A stretch of 42,661 nt of DNA from Acidimicrobiales bacterium (GTDB lineage Bacteria > Actinomycetota > Acidimicrobiia > Acidimicrobiales > RAAP-2), in contig JADGOE010000019.1 in assembly GCA_017883135.1 (NCBI GenBank), positions 1 to 42,661 on the forward strand, read 5' to 3'. Of this stretch, positions 15,651-25,188 are shown in pieces. Each line of letters begins with the position of its first letter. The first letter of the stretch is position 1. Under the pieces are notes generated by a model. That model ran no database searches, was not told the origin of the DNA, and saw only the letters and a list, made by a program, of their open reading frames with translations. Made by a program: the position numbers and the translations under genes.

Positions 15651-18367
15651 GGCGTCTCCATCCGCAGGACGACCACCGGGGCACCGATGTCGATCAGATC
15701 ACCGACGGTCCCTTCCTCCATCGGGGCGTTGAATTCGGTGGCCACCACCTTGCGGGGGAGCGAGGCATCGGGAAGGGCCGTCAGCACCGCCGAGGCCGTG
15801 GCCGTGCGCACCCGGAGCGTGCCACCGGGCGGCACGCCCAGGTCATCGAGGTCGTGGGGGTTCACCCGCAGCGGTGCCGTGGCCACCAGGCCGGCCAGGA
15901 CGGGCACCGCGCTGACGGCAGCTCCGAGGTCGTAGAGGGTGCGTGAGGCCACCAGGCGCAGCGAGTACCTGTCGATCGGAGTGACATGGGGCACGTCCAG
16001 CTCGACGGGGCCGACCAGCAGTTCCGGCCGGGCAGGGCCGGTGACGTTCGCCTCCTCTGCGCCACCTCGCACACCGGCAGCGGTCGGCGACTCGACCAGG
16101 CCGGCGTGGAGGGGCGCTCCCTGTCGTTCCACCGACTCGACGCCCGGAACGGCGATCGGGTCGAGCGGGAGTGCGTGCCGCCGGGTCATCGTCACCGCGC
16201 TGGCCGAAAGAGGGGCCACCACCCCGTCGGCGGCGCCACGGGCGTCGAGCACCGCCCGGGTGATGCCGCGATGCGAGACTGCCAGCCGTTCCACCTCGTC
16301 CCAGACCGCACCCACCGAATCGAAACCGAGGTCGGCGTCGAGGTGGACCGCCAACTCGCCGGCGATCATCCAGTCGGCCCATGCCTGGCCAGGTGGCACC
16401 AGCTTCTGCCCGAGGCGAGTGATGCGCCCTTCGATGTTGGTGGTGGTGCCAGGACGTTCGTGGGCTTCGGCCGCCGGAAACACCACATCGGCGCGCTCGG
16501 TGATGGGTCCCGGCGCCGAGGCCACCGCCACCACGAACTCGGCGCCGTCGATGGCCCGTTCGGCAAGCCGGCGATCGGGGAAGTCGGTCAACGGATCGGC
16601 GCCGAGCACCACCAGGGCGCGGACGCGTGCTCCGTCGGCCTGATCGCCGGCGGCTGCGGCGAGGATGCCCGCCGTGTCGCGGCCGCGCGTCTCGGGGACC
16701 GAGCCCCAGGCATGGCTGAACCAGGCACGTCCGCCGTCGAGCGTCACCCTGCCCGGCAGCATTCCCGGAGCCAACCCCATGTCCAGGGCGCCGAGCACGT
16801 TGCCCCTGCGGAGTGCGGGGAGGAAGCGGGCATTGGGCAGGCCCCGGGCAAGCACTTGTACCGCCTCGGCCACCAGCGCCCCGTCCTCGGCCACCGACGG
16901 ACGGCCGGCGATGACCACCACACTGGCCGCTCCTGCCAACCGCCTGGCCTCGGCAAGTGCCTTCGGATCGGCGGCGCCGGCACTTCCGGCGCTCGGGGCC
17001 ACGGTGCCGACCAGTGCCTGGGCCAGGCCGGTGGCGCCGCCCGGCTCGTACCGGAGGGAGGCCTTGGCGTAGGGAGTGAGCGACGTGGCCTGGGGCGAGA
17101 GCTCGACCACCGAGAGACCGCCGTCCACGATGGCGGACCGCAGTCGGAGGAAGAGCACCGGGAGCTCTTCGCGCAGGTCGCCCGAGAGCACGATCACCGT
17201 GTCGGCGGCAGCGGTCTGGTCGATGGTAGCCCGGGGCAGTCCGACGACCACCTCGGCGGGAAGCCCGTCGCCCATCTGTGCGTCGACCGAGTCGGTGCCG
17301 AGGACCCCTTTGGCCAACTTGGCCCAGGAGTAGGCGCCCTCATTGGTGAGACGGGCTCCCCCCACGAACCCGATGGACCCGGCCCCACCTGCAGCGGCGG
17401 CCTCCCGCAGACCCTTGGCCGCCACGGCCAGCGCCTCGTGCCACGACGCCGGGACCAGCGCGCCTTCCTTGCGGACGAGCGGCTCGGTCAATCGCTCGTC
17501 GCGGTTGACCGCGTCGAAGGCGAAGCGTCCCTTGTCGCACAACCACCCCTGGTTCACCGGGTCGACATCGATGCCGAGGAGCCGCGTGACCCGGTTGGAG
17601 GAGGACTGCACCGCCACCCGGCACCCCACCGCGCAGGTGGTGCAGGTCGACTCCACCTGGTCCAGATCCCACGGACGGGCGGCGAACCGGTAGGGGGCTG
17701 CGGTCAACGCTCCCACCGGGCAGATCTGGACCGTATTGCCCGAGAAGTAGGACGAGAACGGCAGCTCGGGGAAGATGTTGACCTGAATCCCCTCCCCGCG
17801 CCCGATGAAGTCGATCATGGCCTCGCCCGCCACCTCACCGGCGAATCGGGTGCAGCGACTGCACTGGATGCAGCGCTCCCGATCGAGGAGCACCAGCTCG
17901 GAGATGGGGATCGGCTTCTCGAAGTGCCGCTTCTCCTCGACGAATCGGGTCTCGCCCGGACCGTAGGCGAGTGTCTGATCCTGCAAGGGGCACTCGCCGC
18001 CCTTGTCGCACACCGGGCAGTCGAGCGGATGGTTGATCAACAGGAACTCGAGGACGCCGTCCTGGGCCTTCTTGACCTTGTCCGAGTCGGTGGTGACCGA
18101 CATCCCCGGCTGGACCTCGAGGAAGCAGCTGGGTTGTAGCGAGGCGCCACGGGGGCCGCTCACCTCGACCAGGCACATCCGGCAGACACCGACCGACTCC
18201 ATGCGCGGGTGATAGCAGAACCGTGGGATGAAGGTGCCTGCCCGCTCGGCGGCCGCGATCACCAGCTCCCCCTTCTCGGCACTGACCTCGCGGCCGTCGA
18301 GCAAGAACGAGATCATCTCTACCGCGGCTTCCTCGCCCGGGCCCCGGGGTGCGGTCTGCTCACTCAT
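15647..18367 (-). CDS. nuoG: NADH-quinone oxidoreductase subunit G
   Basis: Large iron-sulfur subunit of the peripheral arm (906 residues). Ligands visible by position: [2Fe-2S] N1b at C51, C62, C65, C81; N5 at H113, C117, C120, C126; N4 at C166, C169, C172, C216; and the extra cluster N7 at C242, C245, C249, C277 in TCTTCAVGC and WLCDKGRF. The molybdopterin-oxidoreductase-like domain follows from about residue 280, and a C-terminal MopB-type beta-barrel covers the last 110 residues. N7 is found only in some bacteria, and all four of its ligands are intact here. The ATG overlaps the nuoF stop by 8 nt. Confidence 0.96.
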   Translation of the reverse strand: MSEQTAPRGPGEEAAVEMISFLLDGREVSAEKGELVIAAAERAGTFIPRFCYHPRMESVGVCRMCLVEVSGPRGASLQPSCFLEVQPGMSVTTDSDKVKKAQDGVLEFLLINHPLDCPVCDKGGECPLQDQTLAYGPGETRFVEEKRHFEKPIPISELVLLDRERCIQCSRCTRFAGEVAGEAMIDFIGRGEGIQVNIFPELPFSSYFSGNTVQICPVGALTAAPYRFAARPWDLDQVESTCTTCAVGCRVAVQSSSNRVTRLLGIDVDPVNQGWLCDKGRFAFDAVNRDERLTEPLVRKEGALVPASWHEALAVAAKGLREAAAAGGAGSIGFVGGARLTNEGAYSWAKLAKGVLGTDSVDAQMGDGLPAEVVVGLPRATIDQTAAADTVIVLSGDLREELPVLFLRLRSAIVDGGLSVVELSPQATSLTPYAKASLRYEPGGATGLAQALVGTVAPSAGSAGAADPKALAEARRLAGAASVVVIAGRPSVAEDGALVAEAVQVLARGLPNARFLPALRRGNVLGALDMGLAPGMLPGRVTLDGGRAWFSHAWGSVPETRGRDTAGILAAAAGDQADGARVRALVVLGADPLTDFPDRRLAERAIDGAEFVVAVASAPGPITERADVVFPAAEAHERPGTTTNIEGRITRLGQKLVPPGQAWADWMIAGELAVHLDADLGFDSVGAVWDEVERLAVSHRGITRAVLDARGAADGVVAPLSASAVTMTRRHALPLDPIAVPGVESVERQGAPLHAGLVESPTAAGVRGGAEEANVTGPARPELLVGPVELDVPHVTPIDRYSLRLVASRTLYDLGAAVSAVPVLAGLVATAPLRVNPHDLDDLGVPPGGTLRVRTATASAVLTALPDASLPRKVVATEFNAPMEEGTVGDLIDIGAPVVVLRMETP

Positions 18368-19664
18368 AGGGGCAACCGCCTTCCTTGATGTGGACGAGGA
18401 ACTCGTCGCGGAACATCTCGATGGCCGAGCCGATCGACGAGGGGATCGACGGGCCGAGCACGCAGATGGTGGTCTGCTGTGGCGGCCAGGTCAGCCCGGG
18501 GGCGATGTTGTCGCACGCATCGAGGAGCAGTTCGAGGTCCTCTTCGCGCCCGTGGCCCGTCTCGATGCGCTCCATGATCTTCTCCAACCAGCCTGATCCC
18601 TCCCTGCAAGGGGTGCACTGGCCGCAGGATTCGCGTGAGAAGAACTTGGTGATCCGCCACGATGCCCGGACGGCGCAGGTGTGGTCGTCCATGACGACCA
18701 CCGACCCCGAGCCGAGCATGGAGCCGGCGCCGGCGACCTCGTCCTGTCCGAGGGGCAGATCGATCTGGTCGGGCCCGAACCAGGGCGCGGACACACCGCC
18801 GGGGATGAACGCCTTGAGGTCGCGACCATGGGGGATGCCGCCACCCAGGACCGGGGCGTTGATCAGATCGTTGAAGGTGGTCTTGACCATCTCGAGCTCG
18901 AACACGCCCGGGTTGTTGACGTGGCCGGCCAGGGCGAAGAGGCGTGTTCCTGCAGACCGTCCCTCGCCCAGGGCGGCAAATGCCGCACCGCCGTTCAGCA
19001 GGATCCAGGGGAGATTGGACATGGTCTCCACGTTGTTGACCACGGTGGGCTCGCCATAGAGCCCGATGGCAGCCGGAAAGAACGGCGGCTTGATCCGGGG
19101 GAACCCACGCTTGCCCTCGAGCGACTCCAACAGTGCGGTCTCCTCGCCGCAGATGTAGGCCCCCGCACCCGGATGCACGACGACGTCCACCGAGAACCCC
19201 GACCCGAAGATGTCACTTCCCGCTGCGCCGCCGGCATAGGCGTCGTTGAGCGCGGTCTGCACCCGCTCGAGGCCCAGGGCGAATTCGCCGCGGATGAAGA
19301 TGAACACCTGGCTCACCTGCAAGGCGTAGGCGGCGATGAGCACGCCTTCGACGAGCTGGTGAGGATCCCGCTCGATGAGCAGGTGGTCCTTGAAGGTGGC
19401 CGGCTCGCTCTCGTCTCCGTTGACCACCAGGTAGGTCACCGGGTTCTTCCGCAGCATGGCCCACTTGCGACCGGCGGGGAACCCGGCCCCGCCTCGGCCG
19501 AGCAGGCTGGCCGCGTCGACCTCCTGGGCCACGGCTTCGGGCGTCATGGTCAGGGCCTTGCGCAGGCCGTCGTAACCACCGGTTGCCAGGTAGCGCTCGA
19601 GCGTGTGGGAATCGGCATACTGCAGGCGGCCGGTGACGATCTTCGGGGAATCGGTGATGGCCAC
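18360..19664 (-). CDS. nuoF: NADH-quinone oxidoreductase subunit F
   Basis: NADH-binding flavoprotein subunit (434 residues), entry point of electrons into complex I. GRGGAGFPAGRKW near residue 57 and GAGAYICGEETALLESLEG near 166 form the FMN and NADH site. ESCGQCTPCREG and the later TTICVLG supply the four cysteines of cluster N3. The start is a GTG sharing one base with the TAG of nuoE. Standard length. Confidence 0.96.
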   Translation of the reverse strand: MAITDSPKIVTGRLQYADSHTLERYLATGGYDGLRKALTMTPEAVAQEVDAASLLGRGGAGFPAGRKWAMLRKNPVTYLVVNGDESEPATFKDHLLIERDPHQLVEGVLIAAYALQVSQVFIFIRGEFALGLERVQTALNDAYAGGAAGSDIFGSGFSVDVVVHPGAGAYICGEETALLESLEGKRGFPRIKPPFFPAAIGLYGEPTVVNNVETMSNLPWILLNGGAAFAALGEGRSAGTRLFALAGHVNNPGVFELEMVKTTFNDLINAPVLGGGIPHGRDLKAFIPGGVSAPWFGPDQIDLPLGQDEVAGAGSMLGSGSVVVMDDHTCAVRASWRITKFFSRESCGQCTPCREGSGWLEKIMERIETGHGREEDLELLLDACDNIAPGLTWPPQQTTICVLGPSIPSSIGSAIEMFRDEFLVHIKEGGCPYE

Positions 19665-20371
19665 TACGACCCCCCTTCGGCGGTCGCCGACTTGGCTGCC
19701 GCCCGCTCGGACTGGGCCTGGGCCATGGCTGCTCGCTCAGCGGCCACCTGAGCCCGGTCGGCCTGCAGCCCGACGCTCCGACGGACCCGGGTCAGGGTGC
19801 CGTGGTCGGGGATCTCCTCCGAGCGGGCACCCGAGCGCAGCTCGGCTACCAGCCGGTCGAAGGACTCGGGGGTCTGGGCCCCGACGAAGCGGTGGTTGAC
19901 CTGCGCACACGGAGCGCGGTCGCAGTCGGCCAGGCACTCCGCCTCCTCGAGGGTGATCACCCCGTCGGTGGTGGTACCGCCGGCATTCACCCCGAGCGAG
20001 GACTCCGCGTGCTCCAACAACTCGGCGGCGCCGTTCAACAGGCAGGCGATGTTGGTGCACAACGACACCACGTAGGTGCCCACCGGCTCGGTGTGCAGCA
20101 TGTCGTAGAACGAGGCGGTGCCGAGCACCTCGGCCGGAGTCACCCCGACCAGCCCGGCGATGTCGGTCATCGCCTCAGGGGTGAGCCAGCCGTGTTGGCT
20201 CTGGGCCAGATGGCACAGTGGGATGAGTGCCGAGCGCGGCTCGGGGTAGAGGGCGATGATCTCCCTGGCAGCTGCCAGGGCGCCCGCGGACAGGTGCCGG
20301 GGGGCTGCGCTGCTCGACGCGGCGTCCCGACCCTGAACAGCCGCACCGCCAGTAGGCGAGGCCTTGGTCAC
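19664..20371 (-). CDS. nuoE: NADH-quinone oxidoreductase subunit E
   Basis: Thioredoxin-like [2Fe-2S] subunit (235 residues) holding cluster N1a next to NuoF. Ligands are C105 and C110 in CTNIACLL, and C146 and C150 in ECLADCDRAPC. The N-terminal 25 residues are low in complexity and the last 45 form an Ala/Glu/Arg-rich tail absent from short NuoE proteins. The GTG start is read from the GTGA overlap with the nuoD stop; the same frame is open further upstream but has no better start. Confidence 0.94.
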   Translation of the reverse strand: MTKASPTGGAAVQGRDAASSSAAPRHLSAGALAAAREIIALYPEPRSALIPLCHLAQSQHGWLTPEAMTDIAGLVGVTPAEVLGTASFYDMLHTEPVGTYVVSLCTNIACLLNGAAELLEHAESSLGVNAGGTTTDGVITLEEAECLADCDRAPCAQVNHRFVGAQTPESFDRLVAELRSGARSEEIPDHGTLTRVRRSVGLQADRAQVAAERAAMAQAQSERAAAKSATAEGGS

Positions 20372-21819
20372 CGGTCCACCTCCCCCATCACCGGATCGAC
20401 GGAAGAGCAGACGGCCACCGCGTCGGCCAGCAGGCCACCGCGCATCATCAGTGGCAGGCCCTGCAGGTTGACGAAGCTCGGTCCGCGGATGTGCATCCGG
20501 TAGGGCTTGGGCGATCCGTCCGACACCAGGTAGCACCCGAGCTCGCCCCGAGGTGACTCGGTAGCGACGTACACCTCGCCCTCGGGAACCCTGAACCCCT
20601 CGGTGAACACCTTGAAGTGGTGGATGAGGGCCTCCATCGACTCGTCGATCCGGCCGCGAGGGGGTGGGGTGACTTTTTTGTCCTGCACCCGATAGTCCCC
20701 CGTCGGCATCTTCTCCACGACCTGGCGGATGATCCGAATCGACTCGCGAATCTCGTTCAGGCGAATCGAGTACCGGTCGAAGTTGTCCCCGAACGTGCCG
20801 ACGATGACGTCGAAGTCGACCTCGTCGTAGCGCAGGTAGGGCATGGCCCGGCGCAGGTCCCACGGCACACCGGTGGACCGCAGGATCGGACCGGTCAGGC
20901 TGAGGGCAAGAGCCTCCTCGGCCGACAACGTGCCGATTCCCTCCGAACGCTGCCGGAACACCGGCTGCCCGGTCAGCAGCTCGTCGTACTCGTCGGTGCG
21001 CGGCAGGACCGTGTCGCAGATGATGGTCACGTCGTCCTCCCAGCCGTCGGGCAGGTCGGCCGCAGTGCCGCCCGGGCGGATGAAGTTGTGGTTCATCCGG
21101 AGCCCGGTGGTCTTCTCGAAGAAGGCCAGGATCATCTCGCGCTCGCGGAAGCCGTAGATCATCATCGACGTCGATCCGATGTCCATGCCGTTGGTCGCCA
21201 TCCACATGAGGTGGGACGACACCCGGTTCAGCTCGACCAGCAGCATCCGGATCCAATCGGAGCGCGGCGGCATCTCCACGCCCAGCAGGGCCTCGACTGC
21301 CAGCGACAGGACCAGCTCGTTGTGGAGCGGCGACAGGTAGTCCATCCGGGTGACGTTGGTCGACCCCTGCACGTAGGTCAGCTCTTCGGCCGTCTTCTCC
21401 ATGCCGGTGTGGAGATAGCCGATCACCGGCTTGGTCCGCAGCACTGTCTCCCCGTCCAGCTCGAGCATCAAGCGGAGCACTCCGTGGGTGGAGGGGTGTT
21501 GGGGCCCCATGTTGATGATCATGGTCTCGTCATCGCTCCGCTCGACGTCGATGTCGGACGGATCGATGGCCACCCCCTCGGGAAGCCGGAGGACGGCGCC
21601 GACCTCCCGACGGAGCTCACCGGCATCGGTGGTCGAGCGGGCGCTCAGCTCCTGGCTTCCCTCCGACGTCTCGATGATCAGACCCTTGGGGGTCCCATCG
21701 GGCGCCGGGCTGAGGAAGGCGTCTCCCGACACCGGCGGGGGCTGCACCGTGTCGATGTGGGGGACCGATCCCTGCGCATCGGGGTCCTCGGGGTGGGGAG
21801 TGGGCTCGGCTTCGCTCAT
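20368..21819 (-). CDS. nuoD: NADH-quinone oxidoreductase subunit D
   Basis: The 49-kDa-type subunit (483 residues) that with NuoB forms the quinone reduction site. INMGPQHPSTHGVLRLMLE (about 102-120) carries the histidines near the quinone head group, and GYLHTGMEKTAEEL and SPRGELGCYLVSDG are further family blocks. About 95 residues precede the conserved domain, a longer N-terminus than usual and rich in Pro, Asp and Ser. It is separate from nuoC, not fused as in E. coli. The ATG overlaps the nuoC stop (ATGA). Confidence 0.95.
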   Translation of the reverse strand: MSEAEPTPHPEDPDAQGSVPHIDTVQPPPVSGDAFLSPAPDGTPKGLIIETSEGSQELSARSTTDAGELRREVGAVLRLPEGVAIDPSDIDVERSDDETMIINMGPQHPSTHGVLRLMLELDGETVLRTKPVIGYLHTGMEKTAEELTYVQGSTNVTRMDYLSPLHNELVLSLAVEALLGVEMPPRSDWIRMLLVELNRVSSHLMWMATNGMDIGSTSMMIYGFREREMILAFFEKTTGLRMNHNFIRPGGTAADLPDGWEDDVTIICDTVLPRTDEYDELLTGQPVFRQRSEGIGTLSAEEALALSLTGPILRSTGVPWDLRRAMPYLRYDEVDFDVIVGTFGDNFDRYSIRLNEIRESIRIIRQVVEKMPTGDYRVQDKKVTPPPRGRIDESMEALIHHFKVFTEGFRVPEGEVYVATESPRGELGCYLVSDGSPKPYRMHIRGPSFVNLQGLPLMMRGGLLADAVAVCSSVDPVMGEVDR

Positions 21820-22343
21820 CTCGGCCCCGGCGCGCCCTTGAATTGGACAGGAACCCGGCCGACCCCGTAGTCCTTGCGCAACGGATGGCCTTCCCAATCC
21901 TCGGGCAGGAGGATTCGGGTCATGTCGGGGTGGCCGGTGAAGACGATGCCGAACAGGTCGTACGCCTCGCGCTCCATGGCCTCGACACCGGGGTACAGCT
22001 CGACGAGCGACGACGCAACCGCGTCCGACTCGGGAACCTGCACCCGGATCCGCACCCGTCGGGCCTGGCTGAGGGAGAGGAGATTGACCACGAGCTCGAA
22101 CCGCGCGGGCACCACTCCGTCGGGCAGACGACGGCCCGGGTGGGTCAGGTAGTCGACGGCACAGAGGTCGGCGCACATCTCGAACCCGCCGTCGCGATAC
22201 CCGCGTACCACCTCGACGTACTGATCGCGTGCGGGGAAGACCACGTCCTGGCGGGGCCGGGCCGCGGTCCGCGTCGAACTGCCACCCGCCCCACTGACCT
22301 CTGGCTCCCCATCGGCGACGTCGGTGCCGCGCTCCGCGGTCAC
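21816..22343 (-). CDS. nuoC: NADH-quinone oxidoreductase subunit C
   Basis: The 30-kDa-type subunit (175 residues) of the connecting domain. [20 protein letters not shown] followed by [13 protein letters not shown] is the diagnostic C-terminal signature. The first 30 residues are poorly conserved. GTG start in a GTGA overlap with nuoB. Confidence 0.94.
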   Translation of the reverse strand: MTAERGTDVADGEPEVSGAGGSSTRTAARPRQDVVFPARDQYVEVVRGYRDGGFEMCADLCAVDYLTHPGRRLPDGVVPARFELVVNLLSLSQARRVRIRVQVPESDAVASSLVELYPGVEAMEREAYDLFGIVFTGHPDMTRILLPEDWEGHPLRKDYGVGRVPVQFKGAPGPR

Positions 22344-23008
22344 AAGGGTTCACCCACGCTGCGCGCGATGACCGGGTTGCGCCGCGGCGTGCCGAGGTGG
22401 ACCGCGTCCGGCCGATCCGGGTTCCATCCCTCTGTGGCCTCTGCCGCCCTCGTGCGCCCGTCGTCGGTGTCGCCACCCTGGTCCGCGGCCAGGCCGGCCA
22501 GGTCCAGACTGCCGGCTGCGCCCGGTTTGGCCGGGCCACGTCGGGCGATGTCGTCGGTCCGCACCTTCTCGTGCAGTGTCAAGATGGCGTGCATCAGCGT
22601 CTCGGGAGTGGGGGGGCACCCGGGGGCGTAGACGTCGACCGGGACGACCTGGTCCACCCCCTGGACGATGGCGTAGTTGTTGAACATGCCGCCGCTGCTC
22701 GCGCACACCCCCATCGACAGCACCCACTTGGGTTCCATCATCTGGTCGTAGACCTGGCGGAGCACCGGCGCCATCTTCTGGGACACCCGGCCGGCCACGA
22801 TCATCAGGTCGGCCTGTCGGGGCGAGGCCCGGAAGACCTCCATCCCGAAACGGGCGAGGTCGAAGTCGGCGGCGCCCACCGACATCATCTCGATGGCGCA
22901 GCAGGCCAGGCCGAAGGTGGCCGGCCACATGGAGTGGGTCCGTGCCCACTTGACCAGGTCCTCGAGGCGGCCGGTCAGAAAATTGTGCTGGAGGTCTTCG
23001 AGACCCAT
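22340..23008 (-). CDS. nuoB: NADH-quinone oxidoreductase subunit B
   Basis: Subunit carrying the terminal [4Fe-4S] cluster N2, the direct electron donor to quinone. The tandem cysteines C36-C37 ([11 protein letters not shown]) plus C102 ([10 protein letters not shown]) and C131 (APGCPPTPE) are all present. The conserved domain ends near residue 155, then about 65 residues of hydrophilic tail follow, longer than usual. The start has a strong GGAGGAAGG ribosome site about 7 nt upstream, and 20 bp separate it from nuoA, which may allow independent initiation. Confidence 0.95.
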   Translation of the reverse strand: MGLEDLQHNFLTGRLEDLVKWARTHSMWPATFGLACCAIEMMSVGAADFDLARFGMEVFRASPRQADLMIVAGRVSQKMAPVLRQVYDQMMEPKWVLSMGVCASSGGMFNNYAIVQGVDQVVPVDVYAPGCPPTPETLMHAILTLHEKVRTDDIARRGPAKPGAAGSLDLAGLAADQGGDTDDGRTRAAEATEGWNPDRPDAVHLGTPRRNPVIARSVGEPL

Positions 23009-23028
23009 GAGCGCCGCCTTCCTCCGCT

Positions 23029-23595
23029 CTACGCCGCTCGACCGGGCCCGGTGGGCGCGTCGTGCGGCTCTGCGGTCGTCGGGGCGTCCGCACCGGCGTC
23101 GCCGGACCGTGCCGGGTCGGTGGGTGACGGGGTTCCGACCGCCCGGGTGGACCGGCCGGGTCCCCCCGGTCCGGAGGTGATGCGGGCGATGGTCGACTCG
23201 GAGGTCCGCGAGGGCATGGCGCCGACCAACCGCTTGGCCGGGCCCCAGCTGAGCGCACCGTTGCTCACCAGGAACACGAAGGAGACGAACACCACGGCTG
23301 CGAAGACGAACACCTCGACCAGACCGAAAGAGCGCAGCTGGCGGAAGATCACTGCCCAGGGGTACAAGAAGACGATCTCGATGTCGAAGATGATGAAGAT
23401 CATGGCCACCAGGTAGAAGCGCACCGGAAAGCGGGTGGGCGGTTCGATGCCCGGCACGATGCCGCATTCGTAGGGCGCGATCTTTGCCGCCGTAGGGCGC
23501 TTGTTCGGGCCGAGAAGGGCCGACGCCACAAAAGAGATCACAGCAAAGAGGAGCCCGAGGATGAGGAGGATCAGGATCGGCAGATAATCGTCCAC
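23029..23595 (-). CDS. nuoA: NADH-quinone oxidoreductase subunit A
   Basis: First gene of the nuo operon. A three-helix membrane subunit (188 residues) with [12 protein letters not shown] carrying the conserved cysteine of the TM1-2 loop and [16 protein letters not shown] with the membrane Asp/Glu residues. After about residue 125 a 60-residue Pro/Gly/Ala/Thr-rich hydrophilic tail follows, making it longer than the usual 115-150. The start is a GTG with no Shine-Dalgarno; GGTAAAAACAAC just before it is the only AT-rich stretch nearby and probably marks the promoter. Divergent from the geranylgeranyl-reductase-family gene across 123 bp. Confidence 0.93.
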   Translation of the reverse strand: MDDYLPILILLILGLLFAVISFVASALLGPNKRPTAAKIAPYECGIVPGIEPPTRFPVRFYLVAMIFIIFDIEIVFLYPWAVIFRQLRSFGLVEVFVFAAVVFVSFVFLVSNGALSWGPAKRLVGAMPSRTSESTIARITSGPGGPGRSTRAVGTPSPTDPARSGDAGADAPTTAEPHDAPTGPGRAA

Positions 23596-23705
23596 AGCGC
23601 GTTGTTTTTACCACGCAGCCCTGCCTGGAAGCACATCGAGGAGCTGTCGCCGCCCAGTGCCAAACGGGGCCGCTCCACCCGGTGTCGTCCAGCCCGACGG
23701 GCACC

Positions 23706-23711
23706 TACCAT
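23706..23711 (+). promoter_or_regulatory. candidate -10 hexamer TACCAT for a leaderless transcript
   Basis: TACCAT lies exactly 7 nt before the GTG at 23719, and no Shine-Dalgarno is present. This is the layout expected when transcription starts at the first base of the start codon. No clear -35 is seen. Confidence 0.4.
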
Positions 23712-23718
23712 TGACGCC

Positions 23719-25137
23719 GTGAGTTCCCCTCCGTCCCACGATCCCGCAGGCACGCCGAACGGCGCCGGCGACGTGGGGTCCATCGGATCCGCCGCGGCCG
23801 GCGGTGCCGACCACGTCCACGACGTCCTGGTGGTGGGTGGCGGTCCCTCGGGATCCTCGTGCGCCTACTGGTTGGCCGAGGCCGGGTGGGACGTGGCCGT
23901 GGTGGAGAAGAAGGTGTTCCCCCGGGTGAAGACGTGCGGCGACGGGCTGACCCCGCGCGCGGTCCGCCAGATCGCCGACATGGGGATCGAGGGGGCGCTG
24001 GCCGGAGCCCACCGCTCCACCGGTCTGCGTGCCCACGCCTTCGGCAGGGTCCTCGACCTCCCGTGGCCCGAGCACCCCAGCTTCCCCTCCTACGGCTACG
24101 TGGTCACCCGCCACGACCTCGACGCCCTGGTCAGCGAGCGCGCGGTCAAGGCAGGTGCCATCGTGTGGCAGGGGACCGAGGCGCTCGAGCCGATCATCGA
24201 GGAGCCGGTCCCGGTGTCGGGCGCAGTGGGAACGCTCTCTGCCGGCACGGTTGCCCGGCGCCGGCAACTCCCGACCTCGGTGCTGCCTCGCTGCGTCGGG
24301 GCAGTGGTGAGGGAGAGGGCCTCCGGCGCCACCCGCTCGGTGCGCGCCAGGTACGTGGTGGTGGCCGACGGGGCCAACTCGCGCTTCGGCCGGGCCCTCG
24401 GCACGGAGCGGAACCGCAGCCAGCCCATGGGGATGGCCCTACGCGGGTACTACTCCTCGCCCGGCCACGACCGGCCGTTCCTCGAATCGCACCTCGACAT
24501 CCGCGACGGGGAGGGCAAGGTGGTCCCCGGGTACGGCTGGATCTTCCCGCTGGGCGACGGACGAGTCAACGTCGGTGTGGGCCTGCTCTCCACCGACCGG
24601 CGCTGGAAGGGCGTCAACACCTCGACGCTGATGGACCACTTCGTGGCCTGGGCCCCCAAGGAGTGGGAGCTGTCGCCGTCGACCTGCCTCGGACCCCCCA
24701 GCGGCGGCAAGCTGCCGATGGGTCTGGCCGTCGGCCCCAGGGTGGGGCCCACCACGTTGGTGGTGGGCGACGCCGCCGGCTCGATCAATCCGTTCAACGG
24801 CGAGGGGATCGCCTACGGCTACGAGACCGGTCGGATCGCCGCGGCTTCGCTGGGCGAGGCGCTCTCCGGCGACGGGGTCGAGGCACTGTGGCGTTACGAG
24901 GTCCGGCTGGAGGAGGCGTACGGCCTCTACTACCGGGTGGCCAGGGCCTTCATCCGGGTGATCAGCCGGCCGGAGCTGATGAAATTGTGTGTCGGGACGG
25001 GCATGTACTCCGAGCCGCTGATGACCTGGATCCTCAGGATTATGGCCAACCTGCTCCGTCCGGACGAGACCGGCCCGGCCGAGGCCGCCTACCGGGCCCT
25101 CGCCCTCATCGCCCGCTTGGCCCCCGAGGGTTCTTGA
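23719..25137 (+). CDS. geranylgeranyl reductase family flavoprotein (likely menaquinone side-chain reductase)
   Basis: FAD-dependent oxidoreductase of 472 residues. The N-terminal dinucleotide motif VLVVGGGPSGSSCAYWLAE starts near residue 37, followed by KTCGDGLTPRA (the CGG/CGD block of the family) and the second FAD motif VVGDAAGSINPFNGEGI. Members reduce isoprenoid double bonds, such as MenJ in mycobacteria, which saturates one unit of menaquinone. Location divergent from nuoA supports a role in preparing the quinone used by complex I (inference). I use GTG 23719 because upstream in-frame sequence lacks conservation and a TACCAT hexamer precedes it by 7 nt. An archaeal-type lipid reductase is the alternative. 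Confidence 0.82.
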   Translation: MSSPPSHDPAGTPNGAGDVGSIGSAAAGGADHVHDVLVVGGGPSGSSCAYWLAEAGWDVAVVEKKVFPRVKTCGDGLTPRAVRQIADMGIEGALAGAHRSTGLRAHAFGRVLDLPWPEHPSFPSYGYVVTRHDLDALVSERAVKAGAIVWQGTEALEPIIEEPVPVSGAVGTLSAGTVARRRQLPTSVLPRCVGAVVRERASGATRSVRARYVVVADGANSRFGRALGTERNRSQPMGMALRGYYSSPGHDRPFLESHLDIRDGEGKVVPGYGWIFPLGDGRVNVGVGLLSTDRRWKGVNTSTLMDHFVAWAPKEWELSPSTCLGPPSGGKLPMGLAVGPRVGPTTLVVGDAAGSINPFNGEGIAYGYETGRIAAASLGEALSGDGVEALWRYEVRLEEAYGLYYRVARAFIRVISRPELMKLCVGTGMYSEPLMTWILRIMANLLRPDETGPAEAAYRALALIARLAPEGS

Positions 25138-25145
25138 GCCGCAGG

Positions 25146-25166
25146 CCGGCCGGGTAGGCAGGCCGG
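25146..25166. terminator. weak GC-rich hairpin between convergent genes
   Basis: CCGGCC at 25146-25151 pairs with GGCCGG at 25161-25166 across a 9-nt loop in the 51-bp gap between two convergent genes, and a GGGG/CCCC pair follows within 20 bp. There is no T-run, so this could at best be a factor-assisted or bidirectional stop. Confidence 0.25.
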
Positions 25167-25188
25167 GGGAACTGTGCCCCGGTCCCTT

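Noticed and set aside
15986-18139. 717-codon open frame on + opposite nuoG
   Set aside because: Same reason; the real gene on - has all its iron-sulfur ligands.
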